NCBI GenBank assembly: GCA_020353195.1
Contig: CP070691.1
Coordinates: 3,564,551 to 3,620,069 of the forward strand
Length of the DNA stretch: 55,519 bases
Origin: Phycisphaerales bacterium
GTDB lineage: Bacteria > Planctomycetota > Phycisphaerae > UBA1845
Direction of reading: 5' to 3'
Shown: piece by piece, positions 26,530-35,946 of the stretch
How positions within the stretch are numbered: the stretch's first letter is position 1
Layout of the letters: the number at the start of each line of letters is the position of its first letter
Notes under the pieces: model-generated
Seen by the model: only the letters and a program-made list of their open reading frames with translations
Database searches by the model: none
What the model was told of the DNA's origin: nothing
Position numbers and translations under genes: made by a program

Positions 26530-27804
26530 TTACGGTTCGGGCAACTTCGTCAGGGTAACGTCGACGCCCTCGGTGGCCTGACCCGCGGTGACCGCGATCC
26601 CGGTCAGTTCCGCCTCTTCGTAGTCGGCGGCCCAGAACTCGAGTCGATATTCCCCGGCCGCCAGGCCACTCACGGTGTATGCCCCGTCGTCATTCGACGC
26701 AGTCGTCGTGACTTCGATCTCGTCTTGGCCATAGCCCACCGCTGAATAGGCCGTCACCGACACGCCGGGCAGGGGGCTCAACAGCCCGTTGGTGCCAATC
26801 TCGGTCACCACGCCCGAGATGCTTCCCGCCTTGCTCACGTCGGTCAACCGCATACCCAGCGACGGCTTGAACAGGAACTCCCGGATTTCACCGGGGCCTT
26901 TGATTTCGCCGCCGGGCACCGGCTTGAACGCCCGACTCAAATCCACGTCGAGCAGAAGCGTCGTCTCCTCGCCCGTCAGGACGTCGAACGCGAGATGCAG
27001 TTTGATGCCGGACTGCGCGCCGCTGGGGACACGCAGCGGGAAGACGCGACCGTTCGTGTCGACGTCGTCCACTTCATGCGTGTCACTGTCGCCCATCCAG
27101 TTACCGCCGCCATAGGCCAGTCCGTTCGTGCTGGAATTGTCCACGCCGTTCGTGTCGATAGCGTCCGGAACCAGCGTGATCTGACCTTCCGTAACGATCA
27201 ACCTCATCTGGTTGTACCTGCCGGGTTCAATATCAGCCTCGGCAAGCAGATCGGTCTCGCCATCCCGAAGTTGGACCAGGTCAAAGGACTCACTGCCCTC
27301 AAAAACCGTGATCCACGGAGTGTCCTCAGACTCACCATTGCTGTTAGCTAAGTGGCCGCCGTCCGTGTCGTTGTCGTACAAACCGTTGGTGTTGGCGCCT
27401 TCACCCTCGCCGTCGCCGTCGCCCACCCTGAGGCTGTTCGTGCCGACATCACCGGCGTAGTTCGTGATCATATGCACTTCCACGCGGGTAATCGTGACCA
27501 GAGCTTCGGCAATGAACTCGAACGGGTACGGCTTGTCGGTGATGAGCACCTTGAGCTGACCGGTCACTTGATCGTCTGCGTCGGCGTCGCCATCGTCAGT
27601 GTCGCCATCGTCAACGTCATCGACGTCGTCAGTACCGTCAGCGCCGTCAGTCGTGTCGTCGCGGGTGCCGTCGGTGGCGCCGGTCGTATCCCGTTCCTCT
27701 ACCCCGGGCCACCAATCCGGCAGATTCATGTCGCAGCCCACGACGAAAACACACAGGGTCGCGCAGACCCAGACCACGATGTTTCGATCGATTCTGGTTT
27801 TCAT
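26530..27804 (-). CDS. DUF4382 lipoprotein with carboxypeptidase-regulatory-like domain, paralog B
   Basis: A 424-residue paralog of the gene at 24526-25719. The signal is MKTRIDRNIVVWVCATLC followed by a single lipobox FVVGC. The Asp-rich linker is longer (DGADGTDDVDDVDDGDTDDG). The DUF4382 core (TGQLKVLITDKPYPFEFIAE ... VQLRDGETDLLAEADIEPG) and the C-terminal regulatory-like domain (GSISGVVTEIG ... GAYTVSGLAAGEYRLEFWA) are well conserved. Differences from paralog A are concentrated in the Asp/Asn/Gly-rich linkers: an insertion near residues 230-260 and loss of the clean 8-residue repeat. The intact frame and conserved folded domains suggest both copies are expressed and under selection. Function unknown; probably surface-exposed. 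Confidence 0.8.
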   Translation of the reverse strand: MKTRIDRNIVVWVCATLCVFVVGCDMNLPDWWPGVEERDTTGATDGTRDDTTDGADGTDDVDDVDDGDTDDGDADADDQVTGQLKVLITDKPYPFEFIAEALVTITRVEVHMITNYAGDVGTNSLRVGDGDGEGEGANTNGLYDNDTDGGHLANSNGESEDTPWITVFEGSESFDLVQLRDGETDLLAEADIEPGRYNQMRLIVTEGQITLVPDAIDTNGVDNSSTNGLAYGGGNWMGDSDTHEVDDVDTNGRVFPLRVPSGAQSGIKLHLAFDVLTGEETTLLLDVDLSRAFKPVPGGEIKGPGEIREFLFKPSLGMRLTDVSKAGSISGVVTEIGTNGLLSPLPGVSVTAYSAVGYGQDEIEVTTTASNDDGAYTVSGLAAGEYRLEFWAADYEEAELTGIAVTAGQATEGVDVTLTKLPEP

Positions 27805-27808
27805 ATGG

Positions 27809-27870
27809 GGTGATCCTTTGCTACTGAGTCCGGGAACGTTCCAGTTTCACCGCTTACCACAGATCAGCTA
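27809..27870 (-). promoter_or_regulatory. Conserved leader of DUF4382 gene B
   Basis: Counterpart of 25724-25785 with a single base difference over 62 nt. Includes the ribosome binding region before the ATG at 27804. Confidence 0.5.
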
Positions 27871-28092
27871 AGTCTCCAATTCGTCACGAACCGGGTCAAT
27901 ACAAAGTTCCCTGGATCCCCGCTAAGTTCTCAGAGCAATGCTAAAGTGCGTTATACGACGCTTAGTATCAGCCCGCGGCACGTGTCCGTCCAGCCACAAA
28001 CGGCGGATCTGGAGGCCGTCCTGCGGGCACAATCCCTCTCGGCCGCTGCCGGACCCTGCGGACGCTGCCATAATGACAGCCTCCCGGAATCA

Positions 28093-28122
28093 TGGACCTC
28101 ATGTAAATATATATTATATAAA
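28093..28122 (+). promoter_or_regulatory. Candidate clpB promoter
   Basis: TGGACC at 28093-28098 and TATAAA at 28117-28122 with 18 bases between, inside a conspicuously AT-rich island (ATATATATTATATAAA) in otherwise GC-rich DNA. It lies about 90 bp before the clpB ATG. No CIRCE-like operator is visible. Confidence 0.45.
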
Positions 28123-28210
28123 GAGTTACGTGATTTTACCGTTGGTACGCGCCGTGCTCGATACGAAGGATGGGCGGTGATTACCCTACGCCCAGAGGAG
28201 CGATAATCCC

Positions 28211-30802
28211 ATGCGCGGTGACCAACTCACGATCAAGGCGGCGGAGGCCGTCAATCGCGGGCAGCAGATGGCAACCGCAGCCAGGCATGCGTACTTCACC
28301 CCATTGCACCTGCTCAATGCGCTGCTGCAGGAGGAGAACGGGGGGGTCATCCGGCCACTGCTTGCCAAGGCCGGCGCCCGCGTCGATCGACTGCGCCAGA
28401 TCACCGAAAGCGAACTGGCCCGCCTGCCCAGTGTGTCAGGCGGGCAACTGGCGGCTGATTCGAAGGTCAACCAGGTGTTCGAGGCGGCCCGCACACAGGC
28501 GGATCAGCTCAAAGACGAGTATGTCTCGACCGAGCACCTGCTGCTCGGTCTCTGTCACGTCGACTCGACGGCGAAGGAAGTGCTGACGGTATGTGGCGTC
28601 TCGACCGATCTCGTCCTGTCGGCGCTCAAGGAGGTTCGGGGCGGGCAACGCGTGACGTCCGAGAACCCGGAGGCGACGTACCAGGCGCTGGAGCGGTACG
28701 GCGTGGAGCTGGTCGAGATGGCCCGGCGGGGGAAGATCGACCCCGTCATCGGGCGCGATGAGGAGATCCGCCGCTGCATGCAGGTGCTGAGCCGACGCAC
28801 GAAGAACAACCCCGTGCTGATCGGCGAGCCCGGCGTGGGCAAGACGGCCATCGTCGAGGGGCTGGCGTTGCGTATCCTCGAAGGCGACGTGCCGGCCGTC
28901 TTGAAGAACAAGAAGCTGGTGGCCCTGGACATGGGCGCGCTGATCGCCGGGGCGAAGTACCGGGGCGAGTTCGAGGACCGGCTCAAAGCCGTCATCCGCG
29001 AGGTGGTCGAAAGCGACGGGCAGGTCGTTCTGTTCATCGACGAGTTGCACACGGTCGTCGGCGCGGGCCGGGCCGAGGGGGCAGTCGACGCCGGCAACCT
29101 GCTCAAGCCCGCGCTGGCGCGGGGCGAGCTCCGATGCATCGGGGCCACGACGCTCGACGAATACCGCAAACACGAGGAAAAGGACGCAGCGCTCGAGCGG
29201 CGGTTCCAGCCCATCCACATTGGCGAGCCGTCGGTCGAGGACACCATCTCGATCCTGCGCGGGCTCAAGCCCCGCTACGATGCGCACCACGGCGTGCGGA
29301 TTCAGGACTCGGCCCTGCTGGCGGCGGCGACGCTGTCGGCGCGGTACATCACTGACCGGTTCCTGCCGGACAAGGCCATCGACCTGATCGACGAGGCGGC
29401 GTCGCGCCTGCGGATCGAGAACGACTCGATGCCGTCGGAGCTCGACGAAATCCGCCGCCAGATCATGCAACTCGAAATCCAGCGTGAAGCCCTCAAGCGT
29501 GAGAAGGACGAGGGCTCCAGAGAGCAGCTCGAGCGCATCAACAAGCAGCTCGCGGACCTGGGCGAGACGAACACCGCCCTGACCGCGCGCTGGGAAAACG
29601 AGACGGGCATGATCGGCGCCATCAAGCAGGCCAAGCAGGACATCGAAGCGAAACAGAACGAGCTGGAGAACGCCCAGCGCGCCGGCGACCTCGAACGCGC
29701 CGCCCGCATCCGCTACGGCGAACTCCGCGAGTTGCAGGAGCGCGTCGCGAATCTCGAACAGCAACTGCGCGACATCCACAAGAGCGGCCAGGCCCTGGTC
29801 CACGAGGAGGTGTCAGCCGAGGAGGTGGCGGCCGTCGTGTCGCAGTGGACGGGGATTCCGGTGGCCCGCATGCTGGAGACCCAGCGCGAGAAGCTGATCC
29901 GCATGGAGGACGCCATCCGCCGCCGGGTGGTCGGGCAGGAGATCGCGGTCCGTGCGGTCAGCGATGCCGTCCGCCGGGCCCGGGCGGGTTTGGGTGATCC
30001 GAATCGGCCCATCGGCTCGTTCATCTTCCTGGGGCCTACCGGCGTCGGCAAGACGGAGCTGTGCAAAGCGCTGGCCGAGTTCCTGTTCGACACCGAGCAG
30101 GCCATCGTCCGCATCGACATGAGCGAGTTCATGGAGCAGCACGCGGTGGCCCGCCTCATCGGCGCCCCGCCGGGGTACGTCGGCTATGAGGAAGGCGGCG
30201 TGCTGACTGAAGCCGTCCACCGGCGACCCTATTCCGTCATCCTGTTCGACGAGATTGAGAAGGCCCACCGGGACGTGTTCAACGTGCTGTTGCAGGTGCT
30301 CGACGACGGCCGACTGACCGACGGTCACGGCCGGGTCGTCGATTTCAAGAACACCATCGTGGTCATGACCAGCAACATCGGCAGCGACGCGATCGGGGCG
30401 CTGACCAGCGACGGCGCGTCCGACGTCGAGATCGAAGCTCACGTAAGCGAGCTGCTCAAGAAGGCGTTCCGTCCTGAGTTCCTGAACCGGGTGGACGAGA
30501 CAATCATTTTCCACCGGTTGGAGCGCGAGCATGTGCGCGACATCGCGAGAATCCAGACGCAACACCTGAGCCAGCGCCTGGCCGACCGCAACATCACGCT
30601 GGCGCTGACGGACGCGGTCATCGACAAACTGGCCGCCGACGGCTATGACCCGGTGTACGGCGCGCGCCCGCTCAAGCGCCTGATCCAGCAATACATCGAG
30701 AACCCGCTGGCCAAGCGGATCCTGTCCGGCGAATTCTCCGACGGGGACAACGTGACGGTCGACGTCAGCGGGGATTCGTTCAGGTTTCAGAAGATAGGAT
30801 GA
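28211..30802 (+). CDS. clpB: ATP-dependent disaggregase ClpB
   Basis: A cytosolic AAA+ hexamer that threads aggregated proteins with DnaK/DnaJ help. The 863 residues hold all parts: N-terminal Clp_N double repeat (1-150; [17 protein letters not shown]), NBD1 with Walker [10 protein letters not shown] and Walker [11 protein letters not shown], the coiled-coil middle domain (about 405-525, rich in Glu/Lys/Gln/Leu), NBD2 with GPTGVGKTE and [12 protein letters not shown], and the C-terminal D2-small domain ([22 protein letters not shown]). The middle domain distinguishes it from ClpA and ClpC. GAGGAG precedes the ATG. The pore-loop motif YRGEFEDR is intact. Its first 13 codons and upstream region are duplicated at 26125-26163. 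Confidence 0.96.
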   Translation: MRGDQLTIKAAEAVNRGQQMATAARHAYFTPLHLLNALLQEENGGVIRPLLAKAGARVDRLRQITESELARLPSVSGGQLAADSKVNQVFEAARTQADQLKDEYVSTEHLLLGLCHVDSTAKEVLTVCGVSTDLVLSALKEVRGGQRVTSENPEATYQALERYGVELVEMARRGKIDPVIGRDEEIRRCMQVLSRRTKNNPVLIGEPGVGKTAIVEGLALRILEGDVPAVLKNKKLVALDMGALIAGAKYRGEFEDRLKAVIREVVESDGQVVLFIDELHTVVGAGRAEGAVDAGNLLKPALARGELRCIGATTLDEYRKHEEKDAALERRFQPIHIGEPSVEDTISILRGLKPRYDAHHGVRIQDSALLAAATLSARYITDRFLPDKAIDLIDEAASRLRIENDSMPSELDEIRRQIMQLEIQREALKREKDEGSREQLERINKQLADLGETNTALTARWENETGMIGAIKQAKQDIEAKQNELENAQRAGDLERAARIRYGELRELQERVANLEQQLRDIHKSGQALVHEEVSAEEVAAVVSQWTGIPVARMLETQREKLIRMEDAIRRRVVGQEIAVRAVSDAVRRARAGLGDPNRPIGSFIFLGPTGVGKTELCKALAEFLFDTEQAIVRIDMSEFMEQHAVARLIGAPPGYVGYEEGGVLTEAVHRRPYSVILFDEIEKAHRDVFNVLLQVLDDGRLTDGHGRVVDFKNTIVVMTSNIGSDAIGALTSDGASDVEIEAHVSELLKKAFRPEFLNRVDETIIFHRLEREHVRDIARIQTQHLSQRLADRNITLALTDAVIDKLAADGYDPVYGARPLKRLIQQYIENPLAKRILSGEFSDGDNVTVDVSGDSFRFQKIG

Positions 30803-30887
30803 GGGTCAAGCAGGCCGACGGATCGAGCGTCGAATCGCCGGTGGCCTTGTCCGTGCGGACCGCTCCCGACGTAAAGCGCGCTGCAAT

Positions 30888-30921
30888 AACGCGGGTCATC
30901 CCGGTCGGGATGACCCGCGTT
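30888..30921. terminator. Bidirectional hairpin terminator between clpB and sppA
   Basis: Perfect 15-bp stem AACGCGGGTCATCCC / GGGATGACCCGCGTT with a four-base loop GGTC. It lies between the convergent stops of clpB (30802) and the peptidase gene (30955). No clear U tract. Confidence 0.75.
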
Positions 30922-30954
30922 CAAACGTTGCGCGATCGCAGCCCGGGCGGCAGG

Positions 30955-32862
30955 CTACGGCAGTGCTCCGTCCAGCGCCGGCGCCGTCCTCAGCAGCGAC
31001 GGCAGGAGATCAGCGCCGAAGTCCGGGACCAGGCGAAGATGGGCGGCGCCTGAGGCCGGCCACTCCGAGCCGTGCGGGTTGGGAACGGCCATCCAGCACA
31101 GCGGGGCGATCCGTCGCGAGAAGAGCGCCAGCTGCTCGTCGAACGCCATCGGCCGAGCCGGCGCACCGGACTTCAGCAGGGTCTCCACGCCCTGGGTCAC
31201 GCCGACGGGTCCGAAGTCGGCGATGATCTCACCGAGGCTGCTGGGCCGGGGATAGTGCACGATCTTGAGCTCGGCGCTGGGCGGGATGTTGGCCAGCGTA
31301 CGGGCGGCTTCGATGGCTTCGGCCAGCCCGCCGAGCTCGTCGACGAGCCCGATGTCGAGGGCGTCGCGTCCGGTCCAGATGCGCCCTTCGGCGATCTTGC
31401 GGACCATATCCGCGGGGATCTTTCGGGTCTGGGCGACGCGCTCGATGAAGACGGCATAGAAGTCGTCCAGGAACTTCTGAACGAAGGCGCGGTCCTCCTT
31501 GGCCAGATCGCGGTCCGGCGCCCCGAGGAGGCTGCGGGCGCCGCGCTCGAACGGCGCCAGTTCGAAATCCATGCGGTTCAACTGGGACCGGGGAGAGCCC
31601 AGGATCGCAATCACACCGATCGAGCCGGTCAATGTGGTCGGCTGGGCGAAGATGCGCCGGCCGGGGCACGCAATGTAGTACCCGCCGGAGCCGGCGACGG
31701 ACCCCATGCTGACGACAAGCGGTTTCTCTTCGTCCAGTTCGCGAAGCGCCTTCCAGATAGCGTCGGACGCATGGCCCGACCCGCCCGGAGAGTCGACCCG
31801 CATGACGACCGCCTTGATGGACTTGTTCTTGCGGAGGTCGTTGATGACCTCCACCATCGCGTCGCGGCAGATCGCCACGGACGAGAACGTGGCCCCGAGG
31901 CTCATATCCACGATCGGCCCGCGGGCGTGAAGGACGGCGATTTTGGGGCCGACCGCTTTACGGGCCTCCTCCGCCTTCTTCAACTCCTTGTTGATGAGCT
32001 CGACGATGTCCTGCAGGGAATTCACGTTGGCCAGACCTTCGTCCTTGTCGCGATGCCGCTTCATCTTTTCACGGCGCAGCAGGCGCTCGCGATACTCATG
32101 GTAGTAAGCGATGGTGTCGACCAGGCCTCGCTGCTGGGCTTGGGTGGCGTTGAACAGCGCGACGTCGATGGCGGTGGAGACGGCGTCCGGCGACAGACCG
32201 CGGCTTTCACCGATGACGGTCTTGTAGTCATCGAACCAGCTGTCGAGAACCGCGTCGAACTCCTCGATGAAGTACTTGTCGGGCTCGCGCCGGTTGACAA
32301 AGCCGGGGTACTTGTACTTTCCGGCGGTGATGACCTCGAATTCAAGCCCCCGCATCTGATAATGGCCCTTCATGAACGGGAACAGCCGGCCGAGCCCAGG
32401 GATCCCCACGAAGCCGGCGGGCGACGTGGCGATTTCATCGGCAGCACAGGCCAGCAGATAGGCACTGGGACCGCCCACCTGCAGGTAAGCCATCACCTTC
32501 TTGTCGTTCTTCTGTAGCCGCTCGACCGCGGCGCGGAGTTCCTGGACGTCGGGCAGGGACAGGCCCACGAACCCGACATCCATCAGAACGGCGCCGATCT
32601 CGTCGTCTTTCGACCACTCGTCCAGACGGTCCAGGATTTCCTGGAGCGTCTTCGTCCGGCTGGGGAGGGGGAGATTGATCATGCGGGCCGCAACGACGTG
32701 TTCGTCGATGCGCAGCTCGGCCAGTCGGGGGATCGGGCTGGGCTTGGCCTCCTTGGCCTGCTCTTCGGCTTTGGCCTTGTCGTCGGGCGTCACCTCGTCG
32801 GCCGCTACCGGCTGGAGCAGCATCCCGAGCACCGCCACGATTGATAATGTCCACGCCTTCAT
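30955..32862 (-). CDS. sppA: Signal peptide peptidase SppA-like, S49 family (long form)
   Basis: A 635-residue protein with two S49 repeats, as in the 67-kDa E. coli form. A signal/anchor occupies residues 1-21 (LSIVAVLGMLLQPVAA). The probable catalytic dyad is split between repeats: Ser392 in SMGSVAGSGGYYIA and Lys184 in ITAGKYKYPG. The motif DSPGGSGHASDAIW and the GSIGVI loop are also present. The C-terminal 100 residues extend beyond the usual end. SppA cleaves remnant signal peptides in the membrane; exported long forms may act on periplasmic or envelope substrates. AAGGAG lies nine bases before the ATG. It follows the unknown gene at 32929-35235 by 66 bp on the same strand, so the two may form an operon. 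Confidence 0.88.
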   Translation of the reverse strand: MKAWTLSIVAVLGMLLQPVAADEVTPDDKAKAEEQAKEAKPSPIPRLAELRIDEHVVAARMINLPLPSRTKTLQEILDRLDEWSKDDEIGAVLMDVGFVGLSLPDVQELRAAVERLQKNDKKVMAYLQVGGPSAYLLACAADEIATSPAGFVGIPGLGRLFPFMKGHYQMRGLEFEVITAGKYKYPGFVNRREPDKYFIEEFDAVLDSWFDDYKTVIGESRGLSPDAVSTAIDVALFNATQAQQRGLVDTIAYYHEYRERLLRREKMKRHRDKDEGLANVNSLQDIVELINKELKKAEEARKAVGPKIAVLHARGPIVDMSLGATFSSVAICRDAMVEVINDLRKNKSIKAVVMRVDSPGGSGHASDAIWKALRELDEEKPLVVSMGSVAGSGGYYIACPGRRIFAQPTTLTGSIGVIAILGSPRSQLNRMDFELAPFERGARSLLGAPDRDLAKEDRAFVQKFLDDFYAVFIERVAQTRKIPADMVRKIAEGRIWTGRDALDIGLVDELGGLAEAIEAARTLANIPPSAELKIVHYPRPSSLGEIIADFGPVGVTQGVETLLKSGAPARPMAFDEQLALFSRRIAPLCWMAVPNPHGSEWPASGAAHLRLVPDFGADLLPSLLRTAPALDGALP

Positions 32863-32928
32863 CGGTGGGTTCTCCTTATGCCAGGGTCCGGCGGTTTGTG
32901 AGGGGCCACGCCGTTTCGGACAGATGAC

Positions 32929-35235
32929 CTACCCCGCCTTGTTCTTCGCATCCTCCGTCTCGATGTTCTTTTCGATGCGATGGATGATTCCAGTGTCGTC
33001 GACGTAAAGTTCTTCGAGGTGTTCGAACGTGCCGGGGGCAAAGCCCAGCCGCCACGAATCCTCGTGCCATTCGATTACGTAGATGCTGTCGTCGATGTCG
33101 CCAAGCTCGTCATCCTCTTCTTCCTCGTCCTGATCCTGCGTGTCGGCCTTTCCGCCGAAGCTCAGCAGGCTCTTGCCCCATTCGCTCCAGGCCTTCTTCG
33201 ACGATTGTCGGACGCGGAGCAGGGCGGGGTTGCCGGCGAAATCGACGTATCCGTCGAGTTCGGCCACCTCGGCGGGCCAGCGTCCCAAGTCCTTGCGAAA
33301 CAGCTTCGCGTGATGGTGGAGAACCTTGAGTTTCCGAGCGGCGTCGCGCTCGCGGGCGAGGTCGCTGGCGCCGGATGGGCCTTCGGCCGTCGCGACCGCC
33401 AGCAACGCCGGGACGACAATCACGCCGCCGGGGACCGGTCCGTGGTGCTCGACAGTCAGGCCGGCGTACCGCATCTTTACGGTGACGGACGCGTCGGTCA
33501 GCCTCGACGCGATGGTATCGACGTCGGGCAGCAGGGTGCTGCTGGCGAGGGTGCTAAGGCCGATATTCGCCCACGGGCTGAGCCACCTGTACAGCTGCCT
33601 CCAATTCACCCAGACCTGCCCGCGCGTCTTGCGGACCGATGGCAGGAACCGTCGGTCCGGGCGGCGGGGAATGCCGACCCAGCGCTCCACCAGCTCCTCG
33701 GGCGACGTGCTGGTCCTCCCGATCACGAGGAAGCTGCGCTCGCGCCCCTTCGCGTCGGTCTCCTTTTTGACGAACAGCACCGCGCGCAGGGATGCCGGTG
33801 TCGCAAGGCCGCGAGACTGACTGCTGCCGTCGTTCCAGAAGACCACGCGATTGCCCACCTTCGATTCGTGCCAGGGTTCAGGCTGCTCGCGGTCGCGAAA
33901 GAGCTTGTTGGCTTCTTCAGCCGCCTCGCGGATCTCCTGAATGAGCGTATCCGGCGCCTTCGCCCTGGCCTGCACGATGATGTCCGGGATGGGGAAGAAA
34001 CCGGTTCCCGGAAGCACCGTAACGCAGACCGTCGAATGAGTCCGGCTGGCGACCGGCCCGGGCTTCATCTCACCGACGATTTCAAACTCTCCCGGCCGGG
34101 TGGTCATCACTTGCGGCCCCAAGCCGGCCAGCCCTTCCAGCATGCCAGGTGCAAGAAGGCCGCTGTTGACGACGAGGCTGCCGAAGGCCTCGTCCGGCAC
34201 GAAGAACGTCTGGCTGACCTTCCCGAAGACGGCCTTGGCCCCCAGACCGGAAATGGGTGGCCAGTCTACGTGCACGGTCTCGACCCAGTCCCCGCTCTCG
34301 TTGACGCTGGCGGCGTAGGTCACGTTGGTGACCACACTGAACGAGGAGAGCCAGGTAGCTCCGCTGTCCTTCTCGGTCTGGGTGAGGTTGAGCCGGCAGA
34401 CAAGCAGCGGCGTGCCTTCGGCACGCGTTTGAGCGGTTCCAACGAAAGGCCGGCTCGGAAACTCCAGGTCGGGGCTGGAGGCCAGCAACGATTCGGACTC
34501 ACCGGCGGGCAAGAGGTAGGCCAGCGTCGACTCGGCCAGCGCGATCTTGTACCCGCCGTCCTCCGCCGGTGAGAGGGTCACATCTTTCAGGATGGCGCGG
34601 GACGACTCGGCGTCCAGCACGGCAGCGACGCGGGCGTGAAGGCTACGAAGGGGCCAGCGGAACCGGACGATCCATCGGGGCCGGCCTTGGGTATCGGAGG
34701 CATAGGTGACAGCGTCGATCGAGGAGTCAGGCCACTGCTTGATCTGGGTGATCAGTGCGGCGGCCTGCTCGATGTCGATCCCCTCGGACGATGCGGTACT
34801 CGCTTCGACAAGCACGTCGCCAATCGTGTCCAGCAGGAAGCCGACGTTGGACCTGCGGGCCTCGGCGAGCAACGTTCGTACCGATGGGACGTGCAGCTCG
34901 AGCCGCGGCTTGATCGCGGGCTGCCGATCGGCGGCAGGTTGGGTCTGGGGAACACCTGGCGTGTCGCCGGCCCGGGGCACGACGGGTTGCGTTTCCCCGG
35001 CCGGTTGTGTCGTCGGGAGCGGGACCGACCCGGCCGATGTCGGTTGGGTCGTTGCCGGCGCGATTGCAGGCCGTGATGCGGGCTGTGATGATGGGGAGGC
35101 GGTTGCCGCCGGGACCGCCGAAGCCAATACCAGCACGGCAACCACCCGGCGGACGCCGCGGCGGCATGAGCGCCCGGCGGTGATGGGCCGTACCGAATCG
35201 ATGCGCGTGGATTCCAGGCCCGTCGTAGGACTCAT
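32929..35235 (-). CDS. Large secreted protein of unknown function with SQPA-type linker
   Basis: A 768-residue protein I do not recognise. An Arg-rich N terminus leads to one hydrophobic segment (VVAVLVLASAVPAATA), then a Ser/Pro/Thr/Gln-rich linker (residues 48-105; repeated TQPA, SQPA). The rest looks globular with no membrane helices: LELHVPSVRTLLAEARRSN, FLLDTIGDVLVEAS, and several beta-rich stretches. Near residues 660-700 is the phrase LFRKDLGRWPAEVAEL, similar to a motif of secreted planctomycete proteins with pilin-like type II secretion substrates, but I cannot confirm that. An acidic patch (DQDEEEEDDELGD) lies near 710. GAGGG lies seven bases before the ATG. It is upstream of the SppA-like gene and probably cotranscribed with it. 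Confidence 0.7.
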   Translation of the reverse strand: MSPTTGLESTRIDSVRPITAGRSCRRGVRRVVAVLVLASAVPAATASPSSQPASRPAIAPATTQPTSAGSVPLPTTQPAGETQPVVPRAGDTPGVPQTQPAADRQPAIKPRLELHVPSVRTLLAEARRSNVGFLLDTIGDVLVEASTASSEGIDIEQAAALITQIKQWPDSSIDAVTYASDTQGRPRWIVRFRWPLRSLHARVAAVLDAESSRAILKDVTLSPAEDGGYKIALAESTLAYLLPAGESESLLASSPDLEFPSRPFVGTAQTRAEGTPLLVCRLNLTQTEKDSGATWLSSFSVVTNVTYAASVNESGDWVETVHVDWPPISGLGAKAVFGKVSQTFFVPDEAFGSLVVNSGLLAPGMLEGLAGLGPQVMTTRPGEFEIVGEMKPGPVASRTHSTVCVTVLPGTGFFPIPDIIVQARAKAPDTLIQEIREAAEEANKLFRDREQPEPWHESKVGNRVVFWNDGSSQSRGLATPASLRAVLFVKKETDAKGRERSFLVIGRTSTSPEELVERWVGIPRRPDRRFLPSVRKTRGQVWVNWRQLYRWLSPWANIGLSTLASSTLLPDVDTIASRLTDASVTVKMRYAGLTVEHHGPVPGGVIVVPALLAVATAEGPSGASDLARERDAARKLKVLHHHAKLFRKDLGRWPAEVAELDGYVDFAGNPALLRVRQSSKKAWSEWGKSLLSFGGKADTQDQDEEEEDDELGDIDDSIYVIEWHEDSWRLGFAPGTFEHLEELYVDDTGIIHRIEKNIETEDAKNKAG

Positions 35236-35712
35236 GCTGATACCCTCGTCCGGAAGCGGATCGGATGCTCACCCAGGGTTCAAACGGCTCCCGTACGCCT
35301 CAAACATACCTGCTCGGCGCCGGCGATCCGATGATAAACACGGTCGGTGTTTGGAACCGGCGCACCACGTTACCTCGAATGGACCGTCGGCACGTTCCCG
35401 GTCAGCGCGACACGGCGGCAGCACCGGCGACGTCGCCACAAGACTCCCGTCTGTTCAACGGTGTGAACCAGCTGTTTTCCTTAGTGAATTCGGTCCACCC
35501 ACATTGTTTATTATACTTGCTGAGCGTGTCTGCGTCTGTCATTTCTTGTCGGCGGGCACGTCAGGGCGTCCTGTCGCCGGACGGCGTTGCGCATCCGGGG
35601 GGTCGACAGGCCCGCGCGGAGTCGACTTTGAACGCCTCACGGCAGACGCTCTCGTTCTCTGCACGCAAGTCTCCCTCTTCCGTCGGTTGCCCGAAACGTG
35701 CCGCTTCGCCAG

Positions 35713-35772
35713 AGCCGCTCCCTCACGGTCGCGGTTCGGAGTGCTTTGGCCGCTCCCTCACGGTCGCGGTTC
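35713..35772 (-). repeat. Dispersed palindromic repeat, two units in reverse orientation
   Basis: Units at 35713-35736 and 35748-35772 read GCCGCTCCCTCACGGTCGCG, the complement of the core seen at 21451, 23424 and 41315, with C for T at one position of the loop. Confidence 0.8.
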
Positions 35773-35829
35773 GGTACGGTTGCCGTTTCGCCAGCGGTCG
35801 GCCTCGTCAGGGCTATCCGTCCTGCGCTA

Positions 35830-35857
35830 TGGACAGGGCATACGGACCTTGTATACT
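35830..35857 (+). promoter_or_regulatory. Probable promoter of the lipoprotein gene
   Basis: TGGACA at 35830-35835 (5 of 6), 16 bases, TATACT at 35852-35857 (5 of 6). It lies 90 bp before the ATG at 35947. Confidence 0.5.
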
Positions 35858-35946
35858 CGGGCGCACGTGAGTGTTGTGCCGGCGCGGGCTTGGCAGCTCC
35901 CTTGACTGTTTGGCGGCGAAACACGATTAGCCTTGAGAGGCGCTCG

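Larger units (their letters stand above)
27805..28210. other. Divergent intergenic region between DUF4382 gene B and clpB
   Basis: 406 bp holding the conserved DUF4382 leader (27809-27870), a diverged middle part, and the AT-rich clpB promoter. No gene is supported. Confidence 0.55.
26164..28249. repeat. Tandem duplication, copy 2
   Basis: About 2.09 kb: ligase 3' fragment, hairpin, DUF4382 gene B, leader, clpB promoter region, and the first 13 codons of the intact clpB. The length difference from copy 1 is explained by the 174-bp ligase deletion and the 81-bp longer DUF4382 gene. Confidence 0.82.
35236..35946. other. Divergent intergenic region with palindromic repeat
   Basis: 711 bp between two divergent genes. 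It contains an AT-rich patch (35500-35520) with TATAAT on the minus strand (35510-35515) and TATACT on the plus strand (35512-35517), two repeat units at 35713-35772, and the promoter of the next gene at 35830-35857. A 201-codon frame crosses it, but its product includes the repeat-derived PLPHGRGSE and GRSLTVAVR, a mark of a spurious frame. Confidence 0.6.

Noticed and set aside
35265..35870. 201-codon frame crossing the palindromic repeat
   Set aside because: Its product contains repeat-derived PLPHGRGSE and GRSLTVAVR, typical of spurious frames over this repeat family, and there is no start support.
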